A stretch of DNA of 64,000 nucleotides from Pardosa pseudoannulata. Lineage: Eukaryota > Arthropoda > Arachnida > Araneae > Lycosidae. This document shows positions 16,746-28,100 of the stretch, piece by piece. The DNA lies in assembly GCA_032207245.1 (NCBI GenBank), contig CM063503.1, positions 109,994,850 to 110,058,849 of the forward strand. Direction: 5' to 3'. Numbering within the stretch: position 1 is the stretch's first letter; the number at the start of each line of letters is the position of its first letter. Under the pieces are notes generated by a model. That model made no database searches. It saw only the letters and a program-made list of their open reading frames with translations, and was not told where the DNA came from. Position numbers and translations under genes: made by a program.

Positions 16746-17296
16746 TATTCTTAGCTTAAGACGAAGCTATAAGTAGAAAAATATAGCCCATCTCAAGTTA
16801 TTCTTTGAAAAAGTTGACAGAGAAAGAGGTGTTTTGAAAATTACTGAGGAATAAATTTAGAAATACCACATGTCTTGAATAATAAATATTCATTAGCTTA
16901 ATAATTAGATCAACTTTAATAATACTTCTAAGAAGAAATATTTTTAGGTTGGAAGTATAAACAACCCAGCTTCCGATGTCAAAATCTTAAATTGCATTAA
17001 GAGGTTTATTTCAAGTTTGAATTTAGTTCATAATTAATGAACAGATTACGAAATTCCTATGATCATAATACTAATGAAATATAAATGTATTAGTTTATGA
17101 GTTTAATCATTAGTCTCAACAAATTTACTAGAACGTTTAAAACAGGGACAGTTTGTACAAAATACCTTGTAGATTGGGACAAACTTGGTAAAACTTGGAG
17201 ATTAGGAGTATAAATTACTTCTGGTGTCAAAATCTTAAAATATATGTAGAGGTTTATTTTGAGTTTGAAAACATTTTATAATTAACTAATATTTTC
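16746..17296 (+). repeat. Tandem duplication, unit 2 (about 550 bp)
   Basis: This is the second unit of the head-to-tail pair, with the same internal dimeric pattern. The last ~95 bp (from about 17,196) resemble 16,952-17,041. There is no coding potential. Confidence 0.87.
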
Positions 17297-17628
17297 TGTA
17301 CACTATGTTATCATAGTAAAAATAAAATTTAAAATTTATGCTATGGTGCTTCAACCTTCTACTTTTGGAAATTATTTATTTAAACAGATGCCAAAAAATT
17401 TGTACCCAACGTTTTAGCCACATTCACATGGATATATTCTTATGCTGTTGTTGTTTAATAAAATATACAACCTAAATCGTCTTTAGGAACATAATTATTT
17501 ATTAGGCACAAATTTTAAAATAATCACTAAAAACAAAATAATTGTGTATATGGTTAATTCTCTTTTACATTAGATCTTTTAAATCTTTTCTCTCTTTAGA
17601 TTTTAACCTTATATATATCAATCGATCT

Positions 17629-17705
<77 letters not shown>

Positions 17706-18349
17706 GAATTTAGGATATTATAAATTTATAATAAATTTAACATTTATATTTTAACTTATATATTTGATAATTTATTTTCATTTTACAGTAAGTTATTAAT
17801 TATGAAAAGTTTTATTCAACCATTTTATACAGCAAAGAGATTTTATAACATTGAGTTAAGGATAACTTTTGCACTGTTGAATATTTCAATCTAGAAATTT
17901 TAGAAAACTTAAACACAATAATATTTGAATAAAACCTATTTTTTATAATTTTCTGAATAAAAGAATGTTTAAAATAGCGTATTGAAAATTTCAATTTTCG
18001 GATACCAAACAACAACCATGTATTGAAAATTGACATTTTAAAAAATTAAGAAAATATACTTTCATCTTTTTTTTAATTAAGTATTTCATGTTTAATAAAC
18101 ACTATTGGACTTTAGCAATTTTCAGTATCATCCATGTATTAATTTAACGTGTTGAATAAAAATATATCATACATTCATCATCTTCTCATATGTTAAGCAT
18201 GTACTCTGATTAAAAGTGCGTGACATAGATATTAATAGATAGATAAATGAAAGAATGAAATCATATTCAAGAATACACCTAATTATTTACTAGACGATAT
18301 TAAAAAATATATGCATGTAAATTCAAATTCAGATAAAATGTTCAATAAG
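17297..18349. other. A+T-rich sequence with one microsatellite
   Basis: No gene signal. The minus-strand frame at 17,812-18,036 has no recognisable domain. Confidence 0.6.
17632..17700. repeat. (AT)n microsatellite
   Basis: A perfect AT run of about 69 bp. Confidence 0.97.
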
Positions 18350-18351
18350 TA

Positions 18352-19163
18352 CAGTCAAACCTGTCTATCTCGATACCTGCTTATCTCGAAAATCTGTCTA
18401 TGTCGAATTTTTTCAATATCCCTTCATTTTGAATAAAAATTTAAGGTATTTTGCAAATCTATCTCAAATTATTTTTTCCCAAACCTCTCTATCTCGAATT
18501 TTCATAAGAAACACAACATTCCAATTTAGAGCATTATTGGGTTGAGAATCGCACAAGTTTCCATTTCCAGGAAATGCATTTCTAGTTTTCTCTCTCAGAG
18601 GGTTGTTTGGTCGAGGACTGGGTGAGAATTGTACTAAAATCGAGTTCTCTGCTCTGAAATAAAGGATCGGGGTTGAGGAGGGAGAAATAGGAGAATGGAG
18701 AATTTTTTTTTTTTTTAAATAGAACTGGTTCTCAGTCTATAGACTAACAACTAAAGTATTATCTCGCATCTTGCTGCCTCAATTTTAGAGCTAAAAATGG
18801 CAGGTGTTAAAAGAACATTAAATGTTTTAACCATCGAAAAAAATGGAAATTTTGTCATTTTTGAAGAAAAACCCTTCTATGAAGAAAACCGTAGTCGCCA
18901 CTAAATTTGGAATTCCCCCCAGTACTATTTCCACTATCATGAAAAACAAAGATATCGTACAAAAGAATTTCCAAAACGGCTGCAAAATAAGGAAAAAGAG
19001 CCGTGCATGTAAATATAACTAAAAGTAGTTCAAATTTTCAATATTTTGTATTGTGTAAAGAAATCTTCTTTGTCTATTTTCATAAAACCTGTGTATCTCG
19101 AAACCTGTTTATCTCGAATTCTTTTTTTACTCCCAAGAGATTAGAGATAGACAGGTTTGACTG
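18352..19163 (+). mobile_element. Tigger/pogo-type DNA transposon relic (812 bp)
   Basis: Perfect or near-perfect terminal inverted repeats CAGTCAAACCTGTCTATCTC and GAGATAGACAGGTTTGACTG are flanked by the TA target duplication (18,350-18,351 and 19,164-19,165). The subterminal regions repeat short CTATCTCGAA-type motifs, typical of Tigger elements. The interior keeps only the N-terminal part of a transposase gene. Family assignment rests on the termini, the TA site and the helix-turn-helix remnant, which agree with each other. Confidence 0.9.
18797..19012 (+). pseudogene. Broken pogo/Tigger transposase, CENP-B-type DNA-binding N-terminus
   Basis: An ATG at 18,797 opens MAGVKRTLNVLTIEKNGNF, resembling the usual start of Tigger/CENP-B-like transposases (KRK..LT..EK). 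A frame change follows. The second helix-turn-helix segment is then readable in another frame as VATKFGIPPSTISTIMKNKD, a close match to the family motif. The reading then stops, and the rest of the DNA-binding domain and the DDE catalytic domain are missing through internal deletion. It cannot make an active transposase. Confidence 0.85.
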
Positions 19164-19165
19164 TA

Positions 19166-20852
19166 TCTCATACATTGATAAAATTATTACGAGCATTTCT
19201 GAAATTATCGTCATTTATTCATTATCTGGTATGAATAAGAGTGAGATCCGAATAAACTATTGGTAATAATAGTTCTACACGCATCAATGTTAAATACACT
19301 ATTTTAACGTTAACAGTAGTAATTGCTTAGAAACTTACTTACAAAGAGGAAGATTTCTAGACAAGATATTTCAGATTATACAGTAGGAATAAATATTATG
19401 CAGTAGGAAAAAGTGAAAAATTACAATATCTTTTTTATACAAGAATAAAACAGATTCCCATTAGTATGAGAAATTCACATAATTTTAATGTATATTTATC
19501 TTTGGAATGTTTCAAAGGAAGGATATCGTAGGAATACATCAGCACACTCTTAAATATTAAAACTATTTAATAAATTGTGGTTCATACTTTGGTGTATCAC
19601 ACCTACGTACTTAGGTCTTTTATCTTTTTTCCCTTTAGAAAAATAAAAATATCCCCGTTATCAAAAAAAGTGTATTAGAAATAGTTCATATCTGAAAAAG
19701 GTAAAATATAGAATTACTTTGATAACTTATTGCCAAAATTGCATTTGTGATAGCTGTTTTTCTGCTTTGTTTACACTTATGGAGACATATTTGCTAAAAA
19801 CATCGCCTTCATCGTTATTGGATAACGGCTGACAGTTGTTCATAATTCAATTGTTGTTATAAGTGAAAGACATTTCGTCGAGAAATGTTGTTTTTCATTT
19901 AATTACAAATGTTTTTCTTTATTTCAAGACATTATATAGAAAATATATCTAATCTATAATAACTGTGATAAAGAATAGTCTTGTGGATTTTCAAAGTATA
20001 AGATTTAAAACAATTGATAAAAACTTTCTATTCTTAGGGAGTATACTTCTTAGTATCATAGAAAGGACGTGTTTTCTATTTAGTTATTTTCACTAAAATA
20101 ACATATTTTTTAATGCAAGATAATGCAGTATTTTTATAGGTAATATAAATGAGTTTTTATTGATAATAATTTTATATAAGGGATATTTACATTCATTAAT
20201 AAAAAATAGAATAAAAATTGAAGACAAAAAACTGAAATTCCATTGCATGCGGAAAGCAAAAGTATCACAATAATATAAAGGAAAAGCTTCTATATATATC
20301 AATCAACAGAAGATTTCTTAAAAATTTCTATGAAATTATTCTTATTTTCAAATAAATGATATTTTCTTAGCAACAAGTAAAGAATATTTTTTCTTTGTTT
20401 TGTATACCAAAGTCAATCTGGAAGCCACTTCACATCTGATTTTGAAGGGAAATTATACATTAGCTATTAACCCTCCAGTGTAGATCTTAATTACAAATAT
20501 GATATGACTTTTAATTAATATTATCCACTTCTGAGAGAAGTAAACATGCGATAATTAACCCTAAAAATACAAAAAAATGCACAATTTCTTTACCTTAGAG
20601 CCACAAGTTTGAAGCTTATAAACAAGTATAACATGGAGAGAGGCCATAAATACACGAGGCTAACAGTCAGAGGCCTGAATTTCAAGAAATACACTAGTTC
20701 TTAGAAAGTATTACATGAATTTTAGGCTTTTGGAAGGCTAATATCACGCTTCTCATACTCAGAACATGAAGTAAAATAATGCCATGTCGGAAATCTATAG
20801 TGTGTAATTCCGACCAAATTGAACGAAGACCCCGTTGTTTAGTTGCAAAGAT
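19166..20852. other. A+T-rich sequence, nothing recognised
   Basis: From about 20,560 to 20,850 the composition is a little richer in G+C. A minus-strand frame there (20,694-20,936) runs into the SINE fragment, and I cannot assign it. Confidence 0.55.
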
Positions 20853-20865
20853 ATCATAAAGGCCT

Positions 20866-20958
20866 GTTCGGAATCGGCTGTAAGCTGTAGGTCCCGGTCT
20901 TATTAGCCCTCTTGTTGCAAAAATATACCGCAGCACTCGAAACCAAAACCAAACTTAA
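20866..20958 (+). mobile_element. SINE family A, 5'-truncated copy
   Basis: It starts at GTTCGGAATCGGC within the body and ends in a CCAAAA/CCAAA tail. It is flanked by ATCATAAAGGCCT (20,853-20,865) and ATTATAAAGGCCT (20,959-20,971), a 13-bp duplication with one mismatch. The tRNA-like head is missing, and the target duplication shows that this happened at insertion, as in LINE-driven target-primed reverse transcription. Confidence 0.85.
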
Positions 20959-20971
20959 ATTATAAAGGCCT

Positions 20972-23900
20972 ACACTATGTGTAGACTCATGTTTTTAAAA
21001 TAACAATTTAGTAAAAGATACCTCTTATTATAGTAAAATTATGCACACATAAGTTGTAAATCATTTTAAGAAAGTTACATACAATTAGTGTTAATGATAA
21101 AACAAAATTAATAAATTACAAAAAATTTGAGACATATCAAATTTAGTATATGAAATAGTCTAAAACTCCTATGTATCAATGAGTGGGAGAATGAATAGTA
21201 AATATACATTTTCTACAGCATTATTTTGTCCTTTATTTAATGTACATATACTGACAAAGAATGTAATTTAGCTGCCTGAAAATGCTCATTTACAATCTTT
21301 TAAAATGCCGTTTACAGTTTTATTTTAGATATTCATTTTATGAAAAACACAAGTTTCTTTGAATGCGTACCAATAAATTATCCATGAACATTTTTAGACT
21401 TAAAAGAAAGTTTCATTTCATAACAAAACACAAATTTATATTTCCTCTATGTACACTAGATTTGAATATAAGTTACCACGAAATGGTCTTTATATATTTT
21501 GAAAACTATATTTTAGAATCCATTTGCTAAATCTGATACTTCTGAAATCTTAGACTTTGAAGTATTACTGGAATTGAATTTACCAACATAAATATATTTA
21601 AGTGCATTTCCATGTGCCCGTAAAAACATTAAGACATGCATTTTCTATATATAGTTTCGTAAATCTCTCACAACATGAATTTTGTTTTATTAATAAATAT
21701 AAAACATCCAGTTCTATCTGTTGCTGAACTTTCCTTAGTAATATCATTTCTCAGGAATGATAATCGAAAGAGATAATAAAAGTTAATATAAAATAATTCA
21801 TGTGTATTGAATCTTTCATTTTGCACGTGAAATTTATTTCTTACAAGATAATTAACTACCGTATAAAATGAGGAGTTTCAAGATAAGATTTTTTTTTAAA
21901 TTGGGTTTAATGTAATACGTGTTACATTACTAACATGATATTATTGTGTAGTAGAAAATGATAAATTTAAACCATCATTTCACATTCATAACTATTGATT
22001 TTTAGTGTTTAGAAGTTTATTTGATTATTTAGCACAATATGTGCCACATAGACATCTAATGTATTAAAGATTTAAAGTAAACTATTAAATATTTTAATAG
22101 TATAAAATCATGCATTGCTTTGAGTATAATAATATGGAAAGTTCTTTATGCTTAATATAATCAATTTTATTTAAGAGACACATTTTAGACATTAGAATAT
22201 CACTTATTATTTAATAACATTGGACATAATAATATTTGGTTCACTATATATTATAGGTATAAAACTACTGAGTAATAACAATGACTTTATAAGACAATTT
22301 TTTATAATGTAATTGATAAAATATAAGGTTTGCTTTCTAAAACAGTTTTCCTTTCTTCTTTAAGCTCTATGAAACATTAGTTATGATAATTTTTGTTTTC
22401 CTCTAATTAACCTAAGTGACGGGAAATGTAGTATTAGAAAACAATAATTCCGACTGGTCCATGTTTAAAGGTAGCTTTCTTGTAAAGAAGAAACTACTAG
22501 GGCTCAATACCGACTCAAATTCAATTCATTTCATATTCCCTGTTTAAATCGGAACAGTGGCGTCCTCTACCGTCCTGTCAGCTCTACAAGGGATAGTATT
22601 TACATCTTGACAGAAAACAGGATCTCCATGCAATATTTAAAAAAATCTGCACTAAGATAACGGAATATAACTAGTGAAAATATTATCTCCATTTTTGTTA
22701 GGCTGGGCCAGAAGAAACAAGCACGCCTCCTTCAGATAACATGACACGTGGGTGTACTTGGAAGCGGAACCGCTGATGAGCTGGAGAAGGTTGTAACTCT
22801 AGATTTTTATCTTTTTTCATTCGAAAGTTCATTTTTTAGATTTACTGTGAATTTAACTGGGTGAACCACTCTAGCTTATCAGTGGTAGTATTTTCTGGAA
22901 ATTTACCATAAGAATAATTTATTGAAACAAAAATTATTGTGTTTAACGACATGAACATTCTGTATTGAATTTTTTTGTTCTGCCGTGCGTACCAAGTTAC
23001 TGTAAATCTTTCATTTGATATATTATCCATTTATTATTTTCTTCGGGAATCCATAAGCCCTTTTGGGGTTGTATGTAAGTGAGGAAAAAAAGTTGTTATT
23101 AAACAAATGGGGTGGGATATTAGTTTTGATAAAATTTATTTATTAATATTTCTTCAATTTCTAACTTCAGAACGAAGTTTCTATCCCTCAGATGTATTTT
23201 TTATATTCCACTGCTTCAGATAATACAATTTTTTATGCTGCAGCAAAATATAATTGAATTTGGAAAATATGAAAATCGAAATACATGTAATGCTTTTTCA
23301 ATTTTCTTACAAACAAATATAGGGTGAAATGAACCAAACGTTGCCTGAGGTATTGGCAGTTTCAACAAATGTGACAAAAGTTGAATATAAGAAACATTTA
23401 TTAGTAACTTCTTACATCTCAGTTAGAATTTTGTTACAGTTTATTTACATGGTACTTTTAATAATGCTGATTGAAGTAATTTTAAATACAACTATAAAAT
23501 AATAAGTAGTAAAATATATAGATGAAAACATTAAATTATTTTATTAAATATTAATTGTTAAACAAATCTTTTATTTGGTCATAGAATATATTATTTAATA
23601 TTTTAATTCCATGGCTGTATTCTTAATAATAATCGAATATATGGTTAATACAGAAATTACTTTTTTGACTTATTTTCTTTACAGAAAGTAAGCATAACAA
23701 GTTATATACTCTTAGCTAGTCAGTGACCTCGAAGTGAGTTGAGGAAATGTGGGAATTCTTGCTTTTTAAGCGTTTATTTTTAAAACTTCTCACACACAAG
23801 TCATTGTTATCACAGAAAGACCAATAAAAATTTTTCCTTTTACATATTAACATTTTTAAAAACTACATGTGTTTGTACAAATTACTGTTGAATAATAGAG

Positions 23901-24938
23901 ACATCACATGTTAATGTTACCCGTCATTATACTATAGTAAATTTTATTAATGGTTTTATTCATTCGTCGTAAGGATGCAAAATAACTTTTCTGACGAAAT
24001 ATTTTCATAGTATCTAAATATTTTTGAGTCAGTAGAAAATAAAGATTTTGCTGTGCTTAAAATTAAATATTCCCTAAATGAATAATAAAAACACAGCCTT
24101 ACAACAATCATTTCGCTTTCTTTTATAAAAAAATACTTTTTTAATCAACAAAAATATACACATAAAGTAAGATAAAACTATATACAGCTTATGAAGAAAT
24201 TAACTTTTGAAATTTAGAAATTTGAATCTGACTTTTCGTATCAAATAGAAGCTAATTATCTGCTTTATTTTCTAGACAAAAATTAGTTTAATATGTGAGT
24301 AAATAATTTTAATCCATATTTTGATAAATGATACTTTGAAAGATCTACAATTTAATCATTCATATTTTAAGATTTAAAATGTTAAATATTTATACAATTT
24401 TAGTTTTTCAGAAAAAAAAAATATTTTTCTTCAATTTTAATTGAAAAAATTGTTTTTCTAATATACATATGGGAAAAGTTTTGTTTTTGTGCAAGTGAGT
24501 TATAGTTTTTTCATTTGGTGTATTTTTTATGTTACTTGAAATAACATTACATACATATTCTTTTACTTTTAGAAAGCTATTAAATTCTTGTAAAAATAAA
24601 TATAAAAGAAGTAGAACATTTTATGATGGTTTGAAAATATGGTATTATACTGATGAGTTTTCGGCTTTTAATTTATCATGTATCCTTAAAATTTTAAAAA
24701 TAGTTCCTTTATTTAATACCATCTGCTTAACATAATTCTGTAAAATTTACTTTTTTTCATGAATCGAAGTTTTATTTCTTTGTTTCCCTTATATTATAAA
24801 TATCATTTGAATTTTTAATATCGCAATTTTTTGTTAAATATGTCTTATTTATATTGAAAAGTAAAATGACTATTCATTATCAATATAAAAAAAAATGTAA
24901 AGTATGAAATTTCGAGTCAAATTATATGTAACTTTACA
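20972..24938. other. A+T-rich sequence with a G+C-richer patch at 22,440-22,800
   Basis: Most of it is featureless. The patch contains an exon-like segment (22,692-22,785) described as a finding. A near-palindrome, TAATGTAATACGTGTTACAT, lies near 21,910. Confidence 0.55.
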
Positions 24939-24951
24939 CCTTTTGAGATTA

Positions 24952-25120
24952 GGCGATGGCCGATTGGTTAGGATGCTGACCTTCGGTACCGGAGTTCGTG
25001 GGTTCGAATCCCACTATGGCATGGATGTTCGTAGCCGTTCGGAATCGGCTTTAAGCTGTAGGTCCCGGTCTCATTAGCCCTCGTGTTGCAAAATAGTAGA
25101 CCGTAGCACTCCAAACCAAA
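24952..25120 (+). mobile_element. tRNA-derived SINE, family A, full-length copy with perfect target duplications
   Basis: This 169-bp copy has box A TGGCCGATTGGTTAGGATGC at 24,957-24,976 and box B GGTTCGAATCC at 25,001-25,011. The body and tail CCAAACCAAA match the copy at 5,467. The flanking duplications CCTTTTGAGATTA (24,939-24,951 and 25,121-25,133) are identical over 13 bp, so this is probably the youngest copy in the window. It is not a functional tRNA gene: the tRNA-like part continues into the SINE body. Confidence 0.93.
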
Positions 25121-25133
25121 CCTTTTGAGATTA

Positions 25134-28100
25134 CTAGAGATTAAATCTGTGCTTCAGAAATTTCACATGATAATGTCATTAGACATTAATAATTTTATTA
25201 ACGAAATAGTTATTTTACCTTAAAATATGAAAAATTGACATTTCATTAATCCTTTCCTTTTAATCATATTTGTGTAAACATATTTTTTCAGAAACTAAAG
25301 TATGACTCTTTTTATTTATTTTTTTTTACAACGGGATTTTTTTCTGACATTGTATAGAGCCACTTTTAGCTTGATCTGACAACCAGAATGCATCTAACTA
25401 TGTAAGGAGACTAATTATGACATGGGAAGAAAGATTTCAAGAAAAAGTAACTCAAAAATACATGATAGGTTATCATTGGAGCCGTACAATATAACGGGTG
25501 TAACAAAGTAAAAGAAAAAATAACTCTTACAGAACTACAGGTAAATGTTAATTTTTATGCAATGCTTTTACTTTCTCGGTTAGGAATTTAATTATATTAA
25601 ATAAAATCACTGCCATTCTCAGAAACTAAACCTCGCCTTTTCTACAGTCGTACGCAACTTATCTCATAACTTTTCAGCACTGTTTATTGTCCTTTAGGAT
25701 ATTCAATTTTGTGATTCCAGTAACAAAACCATTTGATTTCAAATAACACCAATGTTCATAAATATTATCTAAATTTTTTATGAATATCTGGAATGACAAC
25801 ATTAGTTATCATACTGTGAAACTTTTGTTCATAAACCTGGAGTAGGAACGAGGGGTTATGAGTTACCCAAATGAATCACCTAAAGAACGTTCTATTCTAG
25901 AATTTATAATTTACAGACAGAACCCAACCCTTCAGTAAGAAATAAATAAAAGGTTTTGTAATAGCTTCTTTATCCAGAATTGCGCGTTTATTCTTTTGTT
26001 AGAAGGGAGAAATCATTTCCTTGAAGAATACCATGTGAATTTTCACTTTAATGTTCACGTTGATGGTGGATATATTATTAAGAATAATATTTGAGAAATT
26101 ACACAAAGAAGATAAATATCGAAATATGTAAAAGAGAGGGGCAAACAGAGGAATCTATTGAATATGAAGATACAGTAGGAGAAAAAACAGATTCTGCTAT
26201 TCAAGACTATAATCATTATGACATTTCAATTTGGACCATGAGAATGAATTTCAGGGGGAAAATCATACATATGTGATAGTGATAGAAGTGACAATTACGA
26301 AGAAAAAAGTAATAAAAAAAACGAAAAATGAAACCCAGGTTCATAAGGTAGAATTAGATCGTAGAAACTACTACTCACTTACTCTGACTAATATCTATTG
26401 CAGTAGGATTTAAAACTTAGAAAGTAATTTTTGATTCCAATATTATGAAAATTTCAAAACAGAACGAAATATGAAACTGTTACATAGGCAGGCATTTAAT
26501 AAAATTTTAAAAACTATATAAATTTAACGACGGGTAAGATTGGAATCTTACAGAAAATAACATTATTGGATGGGTTAAATTTAGTGGGGCTAAGTTAATG
26601 TAATATTTTATCACTGAAGTATCAAATAAATAAAATTAAATAAGGAAAGTAAGAAAATATAAACTAATAAAGAAAGAAAGGACCTCGTTCCTATAAATAT
26701 TTGTAAAAGGGGACATCAGTATCAAACTTATTTAACATTAAAAACTATTTGTTGTGTAATGAAATTTTAACTAACATAAAAAATATCTTTCTTATGTATA
26801 ATGTTTGATATAATATTCAAAGCATCACTATTCTAATGATTTTATTTGCCTTATTGGGCACAATATAATATAACTGATTTTGTAAATATACACAATTGAA
26901 TATTTATAATTAAAGCAAAATATTTTGTCTCTAAAATAACAAAGACATAAATATTATATGTTCTTCAGGGTAAATACAGAGATGTATCTGTTTTCCTTTT
27001 TTTTTAAATTTCAGAAATGCCCTTATATTTTGAACGGTAAATAAAACTTTTATATTTTAAATGTAAATAATGTGCCATAATATTTTACAATTTCTATACA
27101 CATATTTTTTAACATTTACATAGTTTTAAGTAAACATTCCATGCATTCAAAAGATAAAAAGTATGAAATTATTTAAAAATTTAGATAATTGCTAAAACTG
27201 GCATTCAACCAATTTTTATCATCTAAATTTTCCATTAAGTATAAAAGTAATTGGTTTCGCATAACCAAAGAAGAAATATAATCTGTAAAATTATGATTTC
27301 TCTTACTATATAGTAATTTTGTTATAGATAAATCAAATAACTTAAAAATAAGGTTTATCTTACAAAAGCTAAAAAGTACCAAAGACTAAGTAAAAAATAA
27401 ATTGAGTCATAAAAATGTAGTAGGCTTAGTTTTGATCAGATCACTAAGCCTTATTTGACTCCAGATTGAGGAAATAGCTTGTGAGTAAGAAGAAAATATC
27501 TATTTCAATTTAATTTTACTGCATTTTGTGTCTCATTCATGTTAGTATTTCCTTTATAGTTTTTATTTTAATCTATCGCACACTCTTTATTGTACCGAAT
27601 AATAAACATATGCTTAATTTTCGTTCAACCACCGGTATACTTGTTTATATTGCTCACCTTTGGTCAACTACACACTAGTTGAAAAAATACTGACACAATA
27701 TTAATTGTCATTTCATAATTCCACACTAAAATGAAAAATTAATATGTTGTTTAAACCCCAGAATCATTTTCGTACTTTTCATCTTTTTTTTCTTTTTTGG
27801 TTGTTGTTGCTATAGTTAGATCTTTATCGAATCATTAAATATACATTTATTAGCAGAGAGGAATAAACGATTAAGTTTGTTTAATTTTATTTCTTTTCAT
27901 TAAAAGTTATATTTTTAAAATCATTTTACAGTTATAATGTTATTTTAATAGTTTATGAAAATGTCATGTTATACTAATATTCAATGAATCAGTTATTCAA
28001 TTATACCATTGTGAAAAGAAATGTAGCTAAGGCGGAATAATATGTGCAAAACTAATGAGATAGCTTTCTGTGGAATTTGCTCTCTAACAATAAAAAATAG

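Noticed and set aside
20694..20936. 80-codon minus-strand gene
   Set aside because: The first third is antisense translation of a SINE fragment, and the rest matches no family I recognise.
24952..25024. Functional tRNA gene
   Set aside because: Boxes A and B are present, but the sequence continues into a shared body, has a CCAAA tail and target duplications, and occurs as truncated copies elsewhere. It is a SINE head.
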